Positions 1 to 12,472 of a stretch of 64,000 nucleotides of DNA are shown here, in pieces (position 1 is the first letter of the stretch; each line of letters opens with the position of its first letter). Below the pieces are notes generated by a model. The model ran no database searches. It had not been told where the DNA came from and saw only the letters and a program-made list of their open reading frames with translations. This DNA is from Irpex lacteus (Eukaryota > Basidiomycota > Agaricomycetes > Polyporales > Irpicaceae): the NCBI GenBank assembly GCA_001986395.2, contig MQVO02000005.1, positions 744,001 to 808,000 of the forward strand, read 5' to 3'. The translations under genes and the position numbers were made by a program.

Positions 1-383
1 CGACGTCTGGGTCGGGGTCCGCCGCCACATCGCTGGCCACCATAGACGCACTCTGCTCGAACAAAACGTGTAAGCGGGTGCGAGAAGACCTGTCGAAAAA
101 ATGGTGCGAACGATGCCGAGCCAGACAGCAGAGAAAGATTTCTCGGCAACGTATGAAGGCGAAGATTAAGAAGGAGGCCGAACAGCAGGCTTCTGGATCA
201 GGGTCACCTCCAGCTGCAGCCTCCCCACCGCAGTCAGCAAGCACACTGGTAGCCTCCAGTTCGAGTAAGATGGACGTCTCGTGGGTTGCGGGCGACCCAG
301 AGATATCGGAGGTAGAAGCAGAGGCGGAAGATGCTGACGCACAGATGTTGGTAGAGGAAGAAGGGTCGGACGGTGCATCGTAG
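1..383 (+). CDS. 3' end of unknown protein with Cys-pair motif
   Basis: The frame is open from the window edge to a TAG at 381-383, so this is the last exon, or part of it, of a gene that starts outside the window. The visible piece has Cys-x4-Cys (CSNKTC), then about 11 residues, then CERC. A Lys/Arg-rich stretch follows, then a Ser/Pro/Ala-rich and acidic tail. Such Cys pairs next to basic residues occur in poorly characterised basidiomycete proteins and suggest a small zinc-binding element. I do not recognise the family and give no function. Confidence 0.6.
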   Translation, partial: TSGSGSAATSLATIDALCSNKTCKRVREDLSKKWCERCRARQQRKISRQRMKAKIKKEAEQQASGSGSPPAAASPPQSASTLVASSSSKMDVSWVAGDPEISEVEAEAEDADAQMLVEEEGSDGAS

Positions 384-1041
384 GTTACGTTCTCCAGGAC
401 ACAATAGATGGATGGTGCCTACTGTCCGATTCGAAGCGGGCGAGTCGGTGATGAAAGACAGGTTCATCCTCTATCTTCTGCCGTTTGCTATGTTGAGTCA
501 TCATGAATAAGGTGTATGTGATGGTTCGCCCATTTGTAGTGCCACCGCGCAAAAATGAGCCATCAGTCGGAGAAGGTGTTCCACCGAGTACGGGTATCGT
601 TGGCACAATTCTGGTATTTAATGAGGCCGCCCTACATGAGCTTGATGCAATGTTAAAGTTGCGGTACAGTGTAGGGCCCTTCAGAATCCGAGGCGGAGTA
701 GGATGAAGGCTAGTTCAGACTCGGAGAGGGTTAATTAGGGTGATGACCACGTATATGAGCGTTAGGCAACTCGTACCTTCGATTAAGAGCCCATTTTACA
801 CGTCAAGTGGGTGTTATGGTCTTCCCGCGAGAGCCTAAGATATGTTATGTCGGTGGCTATGTCAAAATTTGTCGAATACAACGTCCATGTCTTGTGACTG
901 TATGGAACAAACAAGCCACAACATCGCGCGGCTCCCAGCGTCTAACTTGACGCGTTCATCTCTGCTTCCGGCCTTCATCTCATCCTTTCACCACCATCAA
1001 CCAACCTCTTCCACATTGCCACAACGCGACCCGACCATGCA
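384..1041. other. Intergenic region upstream of TEL1
   Basis: No gene can be supported. Overlapping open frames on both strands at about 385-706 each look weakly protein-like and cannot both be real. The last 100 bases are C/T-rich, as usual just before fungal start codons. An ATG at 1037, out of frame with TEL1, opens a five-codon frame that overlaps the TEL1 start. Confidence 0.6.
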
Positions 1042-4000
1042 ATGGGAACATTAACTAATGTCACTACATTGCTGAACAGCAAGTTAGTCAGGGAACGTCA
1101 CGAGGGTATAGCACAGCTTCGGTCTGCCCTGGCTACTGACCATGCTGCCGACAAATTAAAGTCCAACGACTGGATTGTGTTATTCACAGCGCTATTCGAG
1201 GCCTTCTTGAAGGAGAAACAGGCATGCAGAGACAAGGGTCTCCTTCATACTACACCTACCGGTGCCGGTGCCGCTCTTATTCGGAGACTTACAGAGGTCG
1301 CGTCCGCAGTGCGGTTTCTCGTGGAGAAGGGCGTGAAGGCATTCAACACAACTCTCAGAAAGCAGGTTCTCGACCATGTTGTCACGAACATAAAACATCA
1401 GGGCAGACTCATTGATTCTATAGCGCTGGACTACGTCAAGTCCATGAAGGCTCTCCTCAGCTATACTCCCCATTTGGACCATCTGGGGGACCGGGATTGG
1501 ATCACGCTTGTGCAGCTGAGCTTCAATGTCATCTTGGAGGACCCGTTTAGGAAGGAGCTTGATCTAGAGCCTGAAGACGACCCACCCGCGGAACCGTCTG
1601 ACGAGGAAGTGGCAGGACCATCTACTTCTGTGGCATCTCCACGCAAACGACGTCGTGTCGAGTCCTCTCGGGCGACAGCTTCCCCGGCACCATCTACCTC
1701 CAGGTCACTCCCAGTTTCTCTCGAGAAGATCGAATTCGCATCACTTCTCTCCATGCTGCTTAGAGCTCCGAACGCACCCATTGTCTCCCAGAAGCACCCA
1801 TTCCTCGCAGCGAACATCCTCAACCGCCTTGAGCGATTTCTAGTCCAGTATCCCGCGGACACGTCTCTACATCACGACTATCTTACCGCTTTATCAGCTA
1901 CACTGTCTCAAGTGGCACTCAACGAGCAAGCACGTACCATCAAGTTCGCGAAAGCCACCTGGCCTGCTTTAGTGGGAATATGGAGTGCGAAGAACCAGAG
2001 GTTGAAGGAGGACCTGGTTGTTATTCTGCGCACTCTCTTTCCCTATTTTACATCCGCTCTGGACGAGGGCGACTGTGACGATGGGTTGCTCAAGCTGTGG
2101 AGACTACTTGGCGGAGAAGCGCAGAGTAGATGGGGTGTAGACAGTCTCTCAATGGATTCTCTACGTTTTGAAATCGCCGAGAACGAGCACGATCCCACAC
2201 CAAGTGCCTTCGTGGCCAAGACGTTCAGGTACGGATGGCATTTCGAATCTAGCCAAGCGCTTGCGTGGGCCATACTCGAATTACATGCAGACTGTGGAGA
2301 GAAGGTGAGTCATGTCTATTGTGAAGACCATCTCTAATGCGCGTTTAGTAGCTGTATCGTCTCTCTGAGTCCGTACACGCTATCGGCGGTCAAACTGGCA
2401 AGCGTCGAAAGATGAGCAGTCCCGTCGACGGTCTTCTGAACTCCATCCGAACGCCGTCTTCTGCCGCTGAGCGGACGTTCAGCTTTCAGGCCCTCCTGTT
2501 CTTTATCGATCGACATTGGTCTATCGTGCACGCAACTCTGCAACAGCAGGTCATTCGCACTCTTACGCACTGTCTCTCGGACGACGACCCATCTACTCAA
2601 TCGTGGTCCTTCATTTGTCTCGCAGCTGTGACTCACCTCGAGGGCTCCGGCTTACAGACGACGGCAGAACGCGGGGAATCGCGCGATAATCATTGGGACA
2701 CCGTATGGACCTTTGCTATGCGCCGAGCTAACGTACCTGCGGTATGTCGAGCAGCTTGCCATACCGCTCGAGTGTTGCTACGTCACGGGAAAGCCCTGCT
2801 CAGCTCGCAACGGATGCTGGCCGAGATCGAAACTCTCGCTAAAGATCTCGATGTGCAGGGCCCATCTGCTCCTTGCGACTCTGTATGCGAGTTTCTCGTT
2901 CTCTGCATGCGCATCGCAAATCAGGACGTTAGTCTGTATCGTATCCACCTCGAGGACAAGGTTCTTGCGTGGCTCGTCGACAATTGGCGGCCTTCTGGTT
3001 TCGCGCGGAGGTTACCCCAGTATTCTGCTCAAGACATCCTTGGTCTTCTTGGGGTCATCTGCTCTTTCAGTCAACAGGCCGACCTTGTCTGCGAGATACT
3101 GCTCCCTGATTGTGCTGTAGTGGTTGGTATGAAGGAGAATGCAGCTACTGCAGTTATCCGTGACTTTTCTCTTCATGCTAAACTTCCTGCCTTTCACAAG
3201 CCCCTCGAGTCACATACTGCACGAAAAGTCATATCACTTGAGGCCATCGACAGCTGCGACGTCATCCCACCTGGTCCTCGTGAACGGAAGATTTCGAGCT
3301 TCTTCCTCAAGTACTTGGACGCGGTTGCACAGGACTGGGATTCCCAGAAGGATGTGACCACCCTCCCACCCGCGGAAAAGGTCCGTTCTGTGCTGGACCT
3401 CTCGATTATGGCACTATTCTACGAAAGCATGTTGCGCGTTAATGGGACTCAGTCGAACAGGCGGGTCGAACAGGCGGCTTGCAGAGCCATCACTTACACC
3501 TTGCCATCTCTTTCGGACCAACGCTGGACCTTAGCGGAGTTGATACTCATATTAGACTCGTTTTCTCCTCTGCATCATGTCAAATCGCGCAAAGATACCG
3601 AGAAGTGCTGGGAGGCATTGCTCCCACCAGGGCGGATGAGTGGAATACGTACCGAGGTCCTACGAACGCTCACAACAATCGAGCCAACGCCTCGAGAGCA
3701 GAGAGAAGAATTTAGACGGATATTGCAACGCTCGCTATTCAGGAGTTCGGATGTGAGTATTAACATGGGACTGGTAGTTTTCGCGATTTACTGTTGATGA
3801 GATGCCCAGATTCAGGATGTGTCTATGTCTGTAATCAAGGTGGCACGATCTATCCTTCAAGTAATTGTTGATAAGGTGTTTCCTTCCCGGGATCGCACAC
3901 TCGCCAGTGAGAACACTCGTGATGGCTTTGCGGGGCTACAAATCTCTACAGAGAGCACACCATTCGATCGATCGGCCTCTGGCTCTCCGATTCTGCGGAC

Positions 4001-7000
4001 TCTCATGGATACGTGTTTCGCTGTGGTAGCGACATTCCCGGCACTCCATTCTTCGCCTGGTGAGCCCACCAGAGACCGAGAGCTTATGCAGTGGTTCGAA
4101 GACGTCGTATGCCAAGAAGACAACCACGTGGCTTTCTTCGCTGTCCTCCCTTCTCTAATCCTCCCAGTCGGAACCCGTACGCTACGCCTATCTACATCTT
4201 CCCTCACGTCGATTTTCGAGTGGCTAGGCACCCTGATACGCACTTACAACTACAGGAAGAATAACGGGATCAAATCCTTGACCGCACAGTTGCTTCAGTC
4301 GACGATGCATATTTGGCTCGACTCTGCAGCAACATACGGCGAAGCGGACAACCATGCCCCACTTCTTCTGAAGTGGTTGGTTGACGTCTACATTCAGGAA
4401 GCTGGAGCACTCGGGTGGCTCACCCGTGACTCGATTCTCGTCTTACTTGACGAGTATATTGAACGAGAGCCAACATTAAGTGCTTACAAGGAGCTTGTGG
4501 ATGATGACGATGAGCTTCCGCATATGGTGTTGCCGCGGTTCATAAACGACGACGACATTCGGGTACGGTTTAGGGCCGCGCCTGCCAACGCTCGACTCCT
4601 GTATCATGCCAGTGCCTTGGACGCTCGGCCTATGAATCTCTATGGTTTAATTCATCGGTCTCTGTCTTTTGACGATCTCAAGTATGTCATTTCCACCGAA
4701 CTGCCGTGATTAATATAGCTTAACACGTCAACCTTCCCAGCTTTGGCCTCATGTTAACACGCTTCTTAACCCTCGCGAACCTCATGGTGGTTAGTTCGGC
4801 AGTCAGGCGAGGGCCCTACTGGCACCTACTTGAGATATCCTTGGTTACGGCGAGGTATAATCTACACCTCACCACGACCTTGCGTGGTGTTGCCGATCGT
4901 CTTGGGATGCGTAGCCTATCAGCCCTGTTCGACGTCTACGGATCACAAATAGCAAATTCCGTGTTCAAGGCCGGTAAAGATTTTTCGGTCTTCCCCCCTC
5001 ACCTGCTAGGTTTCCGTAGTCGAAGCGAATGCACCGAGCGGACATTCTCCATCTGCACCCCCATCTATCTCGTTGCACACGATAGCCATGAATCGTTTCT
5101 CAGGGGCCGGCAGCAATTTCTCAATCATTGCCGCACGCTACAGAAGGATGTAGATCAGGGTCTATTGGAATGTCTGCCGGAGATCATTGGATTTCACATG
5201 GTTTACTGGCTCAAAGGAAATTCCGGTACTCGCCCAAAGGATTATCCCAATGCCACAGCCCTATGGAAGCCTGTCGTCCAAGAATTGTACGACGTAGGCA
5301 CCTTCGATCGTCACTTGCGTGAGTGTGCCGACGGCGTCGTGACTACTATACTCTGTACACTCCAGGACAATGACTTCTCGCAGGATGGGTCGATCGTGAC
5401 AGCTCTGAACGCGCAGTCCAGTTCAGCAGCCGAAGTATTTCAACATTTATCCTCCCACCGAGTCGGCAAGCTCGGAGACTACGAAGAGGGCACGCCTGGA
5501 TTCCCTACCGATGCTGTTCTGCAAGCACTAGACTGGCTCAACCATGTAGTTCCTCATGTGGAGGATACCGCCGTGACATACCATGTTCTTCACCGTTTGT
5601 TCGCTGCTCTCAGTGACGCGCCTCTCCTCAACGATCAGGTCCGTTTAGTCAATTCTCTCTGCCTCTGGATTGCCTGTCGCGACGACCACTTTGGGGATAT
5701 TACTCTGCTGCAAACATTGTTGAACGGCACGATGAACCTCGTCAACCAAGTCGACATGGCGCGTGATGCCCAGTCCATCTTGAACTGGGTGTTTACGACG
5801 TTCGCCGGAAAATTGCAAGACATACGTTTGGCGGAGGTGCTCTTGCGAGTTGCATGTGCTGCCTACGAATATTCGCTTAACCCTACAGAAGACATCATGA
5901 CCCTCGGCGCAGAGCTACTGAACTGGATAGAAGACGTCACGTACGTTCTGGCCAAACGACGTGGGCTCCAGTCTACTATCAGGAGAGCGCTCCTGGCCTG
6001 GCCTCGAGATTGTCCCAAGAAGTTGGAGCCGCTGGTTAGGGAACCGAGTTTACGGGACCTGCAGACCATCCTTTCAGATGAGCGTATCTCCTCCAACAAG
6101 TTTCGTATGGTACGACAAATATATGCTCTTGCGGAGGCAGGGAACTACGACGAAGACGCCTTTTCCAAGCACGACTTTTGGAAGCTACGTCAGGTAATAC
6201 CTTCCGGGGACTCCTTACTTGGAGACGAACTTCAAGCTTTCATCTCCCTACTTGTGAGACAGCGTGGACAAATCGACGGATTGAACCGGGAGATGATAAC
6301 TAGTCAGACTGCCCATCTACGATATCTCCAACAGAAAAAGAAGGAGCCTCAGGTGGAGCAAGGTTTATTAGCCCGTAAAGCGATCATTTCGTCTTTATGT
6401 GCCCTTTTAGACGACTCTTCTACGTCCCAGGTCCATCTTGCTTTCCAAACACTCCGCGCGTTAGTGGCAGCAACATTGGCTGATTTAGCGGGCTCCAATG
6501 GTTGGCCTGCCGAAAATTTGGCTGAACTCCAGCTTCTGAGAGCATACAGCCGGCCTTTCAGCACTCGTCCAATCCCCAATCTTGCTCAACTGCTTGAAGA
6601 GGACAATTCCACTCGTTTGTCTGAAAACTATTCCCATTGGATTACTTTCTTTAGCACAGCCCTCGGAGACTTCCTTGGCGGACAGGATCCTTTCTATGGC
6701 CCATTGGCCTTGATACTTCAGAAGGACGCCCGCTTCGCGGAAGAAGTGCTTCCTATCCTCGTTCATACATATCTGTACGCAGATACCTCTCGCATGGACG
6801 ACTCTCATACCCCGGCTCGTGATGTCATATCAAAGTATTTCTCAAAGCTGCTCGGTTTCAACGCCGCATCTAAAGCATGTCGTAAAGCGATAGTCGACAT
6901 CGTTCTTCACTTACGCGAATGGACTCCTCCAGACTTCCGCGATCCGCTGGCCTATGACAAGTGGCTTACGATTGATTTCGTAGTCCTCAGCCAGAGCGCT

Positions 7001-10000
7001 GTTTCGTATGGAGCATACACTACCGCTCTGCTATTCCTGGAGCTCGCGGCGGAATATGCGAAGGACAAATCCATCGCTGCTGAGGTCAAGGAAGTGATTT
7101 TGTATCAGATATACAGCCATGTCGACGAACCAGATGGCTTCTACGCTATCCCCACGCAGGACGTGCATAGTCTGCTAATGAAACGCCTCCATCACGAAAA
7201 CCAGTGGGACAAAGCCTTCCAGTTCCACGGCGCTGCGCTAGAAACACGTAAACCCGATTCAGCCGGCGCCAATGGGGTCCTGCAAGCTTTCCGTGCGTTC
7301 GGGTTCGATTCCCTTGCGATGACTACATTGCAGACTCTTCCTGGGGCCGAGACTTTAGTAGACAGGGAAATGACCTACGAGCTTGGATGGCGAGCTGGGG
7401 TGTGGGACCTTCCATTGGTCTCCAGCGGCGATGATACTGCGGGGTCCTTGTATCTAGCGCTTCGTGCTGTCTATCGCGAAAGGGATTTACAAGCCGCCGA
7501 GTCCACTGTACTTGCACAACTGCGCCAGCAAATGGGTCATCTGAGGAGGTTGGGCTATGAGAACCTTGTTGAGATTCGACAAGTGTCGCAGACTCTCATG
7601 TGCTTGGACGAAATTCGGCGCTGGTGCCAGCCGGACACTCAAGTGGACCTGCACTCCGATGTGGCCACGATTAATGATCTGTATTTTTCGAACATTCCTG
7701 GCTCTGTTGAGTATGTTTGTGCCCGATCGTTTCCCTCGCTTTATCTCACCTCGCGCCTAGGTTTTCTGATCTAGAATCTATTCTGGCCACTCGCATCTCG
7801 CTGCTACGTTCAGCTCGCGAGCGAGAAGAGCGCTTACAAATTGGAGATATGGCTACCCCTATTGCCGAACGTCTGAAGGGTTATGAGACATCGTGTCTCC
7901 TGCAGCTATCCCAAGCGGCACGTGCCGTAGGAAACTCACAAATCGCTATTAACTCCGTAGTGAAGGCACAGAAACTCAACGGGAAGGAGGATTTTGATGT
8001 GGCTTGCGAATTCGCTAACGTCCTATGGTTGACAAAGGAGCCGCAGATGGCCAACGAGTTTCTCAAAGAATTGCTTGCAGTTTCCTACCAAGTGCCGCGG
8101 AAATCAACGTCAACTAGTCACGCGGCTTTGCTGGCTCTCAAGGTAAGTGATGGTGATAACTTGAATCAGGGGAATGACTGAGTTGCTTTGATAGGGGAAC
8201 TGGGCCTCGCAAGCGTGTTTGGAGAAACCCGATGACATCAAGAGTCATTATTTCGATGTGGCAATCCAGGCAATGCACAAGGAAACTTCACGCGAGAAGT
8301 CCTCCATATACCACGAATACGCAACTTTTTCTGAACGACAATACCACGCTATTGTCAAATCCCCAGATGTTCTGCGACTAAAGGTATACATCGACCGGAA
8401 GACTGCCGAGATCAAGCAACGCGAAAGCCAGATTAACCAGCTTAGCCAAGTGAGAACGCAAGCAAATAGTTTCAAAGAAAGAGATCTGGCGCATCAGAAG
8501 AAGAAGGCTGAGAAGCTCCTCAAAATCGACCAGGGCCTCTACGCAGTATACCTGAAGTCGCGAGACACCTTTCTCCGGCAGGCGATACAGATGTACTCAC
8601 AATCGCTGGCTAGCTCGGATGCATTCGACGACGATGCTGCCATTCGACTTTGTTCGCTCTGGTTCTCCAACTTTGACAACATCGATGGAGACCTTCCGGC
8701 GACAATCGGCGCTGCTCTTGGTCTCATACCATCTCACAAATTTGTATTCCTTGCTCACCAGCTCTCGGCTCGTCTCTCCGACACGAGCACTCCAAAGGAC
8801 GAATCCTCGAATCACGGCAATCTACGTAGGGTCGTCATTCGGATGTGCAGAGAGCACCCTTTCCACGCGTTGTTCCCCGTCTATTGTCTACAGAGCGACA
8901 CCAACAGCAACAACAACAACCGTTCTAGCCGCCAATCCCTCGGTTCCCAGAGTTCCATGTCGCAGATAGTCCGAGCAGGAGCAGCCTCCAGTATTCTGGC
9001 TCGACTCCGCAGCGACCCGGCGTGTGCGACGCGTGTAACCGACGTCGAAAACGTCTGCAAGGCCTCTCTGCAGTGGGCGAAATATGCGATCAAGCCTAAA
9101 GTCGGGAAGAACTCGCAAGTCAAGCACCAGCAGATTGACAAGACGCTTTTGATTAGTAGACTGGCGAATGTTCGAGTTCCTGTCGTCACGAAGTACACAC
9201 CTTTGGATCCTACTGGGCGCTATGAAGACTGCGTGTGGATCACTCGTTATGATCCTATGTACGAGACCGCGGGAGGTATCAATCTACCCAAGATCTGCTA
9301 TTGTATCGGCAGCGACGGGCGGAGATATAAGCAGCTGGTGAGTCTTTTCGTTTCGAGGTCCGAAATTTTATGCAATGTTCATTCGGTGATAGTTCAAGGG
9401 AGAGGGGGGCGACGATCTTCGTCAAGATGCTGTTATGGAACAAGTCTTTGATCTCGTCAACATTCTCCTGCGCAAAGACCGTGAAAGCACGAGGCGTAAC
9501 CTGCGAATACGAGGTTACAAAGTCATTCCACTGGCAGCGCAAGCTGGTGTCATAGAATTCGTAGAGAACACAACGACACTGCATAGCTGGCTACCCAGTG
9601 CACACAAGCGGTAAAATTTAACTTTGTTATTATATTCTTTCTTTATCTGATCATAGTGCTGTAGATATCGCCCCGATGATATATCACACGGCCAGTTCCA
9701 TATGGAGATGAGCAAACTGCGAGACAGCTTCGGGCAGCCCGAGAACGTCGACGCCGAAAAAATGACAGAACTCTTCGTGAACCTGCGCAAGCGCTTCCAC
9801 CCCGTCATGCGTCACTATTTCACGGAGCTGACGAAGAACCCCTCGGAGTGGTTCAGGATGAGGCTCTATTATGCTCGTAGTGTTGCAACTACATCTATTG
9901 TCGGACATATGATTGGCCTTGGCGACCGCCATTGTTCGAATATTCTGCTTGACAAGGAGAACGGAGAGGTCGTGCACATTGACTTGGGCATCGCCTTCGA

Positions 10001-10654
10001 ACAGGTGAGTGCTGCCATATACCTGTATTGCAGCTGTGGGCTAACGACGATCCTCGCCAGGGCAAACTATTACCGGTGGTAGAACGCGTGCCTTTCCGAC
10101 TCACGGCGGATATGGTGGATGGTTTGGGCAGCACCGGAACCCAGGGAGTGTTCCAGCGCTGTGCTGAGCATACCCTACGCGTCCTCCGCGATCGTTCAGA
10201 CGTCATACTGACTGTACTAGAAGTCTTCAAATACGATCCATTGCACTCATGGTATGTCTCATACTTTGTCTTCTTCGCCAGCTCCCCGGGTCTAATTCTA
10301 TCATAGGACGGCGAGTGACTTGAAGCTCCAAGGCGTCCAGTCGGTCGTCGCGCGGGATCGTGGTGAAGAGCCGTCGACGAGAGACGGGGCGGACGAGGCA
10401 CTCAACCATATCGTCGGCTTCAACGTATCCACGGCGACCGGCACAGATGAGGCTGCCGATCGGGCACTGAGCGCAGTTGCTCGAAAATTAGACAAGACCC
10501 TCAGCGTCGAGTTCACGGTGAATGAACTGATCGCTGAGGCTACGGATGTGGTCAACTTGGGAAATATGTGGCATGGTGAGTGTGATCTTGCATGAAGCTG
10601 TTCTGTTCGCTTTTGTACTGATGCTGTGTTGAAGGCTGGGCACCATATTACTGA
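1042..10654 (+). CDS. TEL1: TEL1/ATM checkpoint kinase (PIKK family)
   Basis: Serine/threonine kinase of the PI3K-like family. By homology it signals DNA double-strand breaks and maintains telomeres in the nucleus. Exons: 1042-2304, 2352-3752, 3810-4681, 4741-7710, 7761-8142, 8195-9337, 9393-9610, 9665-10004, 10061-10251, 10307-10575, 10635-10654. This gives 3,022 residues, close to human ATM. The N-terminus has a TAN-like motif (LLNSKLVRERHEGIAQLRSAL region). A long helical-repeat region and FAT region follow. The kinase domain (about 2640-2940) shows KGEGGDDLRQDAVMEQVF, AHKRYRP, GLGDRHCSNIL and HIDLGIAFEQGKLLP, all diagnostic of ATM/Tel1 rather than ATR or TOR. The FATC tail ends in GNMWHGWAPYY and is split by the last intron. 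The acceptor of exon 3 could also be six bases further on. The ATG at 1042 is chosen because the ATG at 1037 is out of frame. Confidence 0.96.
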
Positions 10655-11682
10655 ATGTCACGTCGCTGTTGCCTTGCGTTTTCTTCTCGTGGGCTTCGCT
10701 GCCAGTTTTGTATATCGATCTATCAGCTGCTTCATCATCGACTATTTCTTACTCATTTCACTACTCATCTCCTCCCATTTCCACCTGTATACATTGGCTT
10801 GCAAAGTAGAATATAGTATCTCTCCATCTCTATCTTTATGCGTTTGTGACCCCTTGTTCCATACTTAATTAACCCTAACATCCTACACAAACGGCGATGG
10901 TGTTTCCTAGGCTCGTGACCAGCCTCTAATAAACCTCGTACCTCGGAATAGTGTTTCCAAGCAGTTCGAGGGTGATCTTAGTATGATTGCCCGACTTGGA
11001 CACCACCTACCGCAGATCTCATATTTTGCTAACCAATCACAGCGTCTTCTGATCCGGTAAACACTCTAAGGTGTCTAGCCCCTGATCTACTCTACAGTTA
11101 CACAGCCACCATACCAGGCCCAGAAATCTCCAGAATATCGCTTCAATTAATGCTCTCAGGATACTCGCACTGGGTAGGACGAGTACAGGCCTAATTTTCT
11201 GATCTAGACATGTGTGTCCGGGCCAATGGCAATAAATCGCATTTCAAGCTAAGGAAGTATCAACCTCCTTCAATAACCCCCGGTTTGACAGAACGACGTC
11301 ATGCACACGAATATGAATGGACGATCCACCTCCCTTCTTCGGCGAGCTTGTCTAATGAGCCGAGGATTGGAGAGCATGGCCACCTTGCTCCTGCCAATCG
11401 ATTTCTTGGGTGTTGTCACCATTCCGGGGCCCGTTGCTCTTCATGTCATGGAAAGGCGAGGGAGATGGAGAGGCTCCCGTCGCTTCGGCGTTGGTACCTG
11501 TGAACCTAGAGTCTAGACTCGCAGGCTCACTCTACACCGCACCGGGCTCACACTGGAACGGCTGGCTACTTAGTATATAAGACGGCAGCGTAGTTAGAGG
11601 AATTAGCACCTACCTTTCCTGCGTTCGCAACTTCCGAATATCCACTCTTCCTCTGAACCAGTCCTTCAGCGCTTCAGCAATT
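10655..11682. other. Intergenic region, TEL1 3' side
   Basis: T-rich sequence at 10670-10860 fits a TEL1 3' UTR and terminator. Short open frames at 11210-11516 have no recognisable content. No gene can be supported before the TATA box at 11574. Confidence 0.5.
11574..11580 (+). promoter_or_regulatory. TATA box
   Basis: The sequence TATATAA lies 103 bases before the ATG at 11683. It sits in a sequence with no other coding explanation and is the main support for a small gene there. Confidence 0.5.
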
Positions 11683-12006
11683 ATGCACACCCAATATCGT
11701 GCAACAACTATCGCATCCCCTCTCGACTCTTCTCCAACATCATATACCTTGGGCCACACTGGCGTGTCATCTCCCACCACTGCATCCCATGCCAGGGAGA
11801 GCAGCACGATGCCGTTCCCGAGTGAGAAGCATGGTTCTTCCGCTGGCAAGTCGCACACGAGGGGATCGCGTGTACCATCCCCGGAATATTGGCACGGCAA
11901 ATCGGAGGTGCTTCCTCAGCGGACAGTACGGAGGAAGAAGAGCTCACTTGATCTGAGGGACGTGTTCAAGAGGGGCGCGTCACCGCCACAGAAAAGCATG
12001 CTATGA
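11683..12006 (+). CDS. Possible small basic protein, 107 aa
   Basis: A single-exon open frame of 107 codons starts 103 bases after a clear TATATAA. The protein is rich in Ser, Thr, Pro and basic residues. It has a Lys/Arg cluster (RRKKSSLDLRDVFKRG) near the C-terminus and no signal peptide or membrane segment. No family is recognised. The frame could be chance, but the TATA box, sensible start and low Cys/Trp content favour a real gene. It ends about 470 bases before the convergent RAD9 stop. Confidence 0.4.
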   Translation: MHTQYRATTIASPLDSSPTSYTLGHTGVSSPTTASHARESSTMPFPSEKHGSSAGKSHTRGSRVPSPEYWHGKSEVLPQRTVRRKKSSLDLRDVFKRGASPPQKSML

Positions 12007-12472
12007 CACGCACACAGCGCATTTTGACGTTAGATTACGGTATGCTTGCCTTTGCTCTTCCAACGTTTTATGAATACTGACGAGTAGACGATTGTTCGAT
12101 TCTGCAGACCTATCATGATCATGACGAATGACGTATTTCACGAGGTAGAAGCAAAACTAAGAGGAAAGAAGAAAGAATATTTGTATTTGTAGCAGTCACA
12201 TCACTTACTGCGTCGTGGCTTCGTATCATTGATATTGTTGGTTGGGACTCTGGCTTGTTTGTTTGTATCTTTATCATACGCTTTATCTTCTGTCGTTGTC
12301 GTAGCTTAGGACCGCTTGGACGTTCTCATTAGTGACCATCGCTCGGACCCTTGCATACCTCACATTGCTCTCGATATCTTCGAGTCTCGCTCGCTTTACT
12401 TATCAGTCTCACCTCTCGCATTTTGTCGAACATAGATAAAATTCAACGTATAGTATAAACATCCCACCATGG

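Noticed and set aside
385..706. Overlapping frames on both strands, each weakly protein-like
   Set aside because: They exclude each other, and neither has a motif or splice context that decides it.
7312..7322. GGTTCGATTCC, a perfect tRNA B-box
   Set aside because: It lies inside TEL1 coding exon 4, and no A box or cloverleaf surrounds it.
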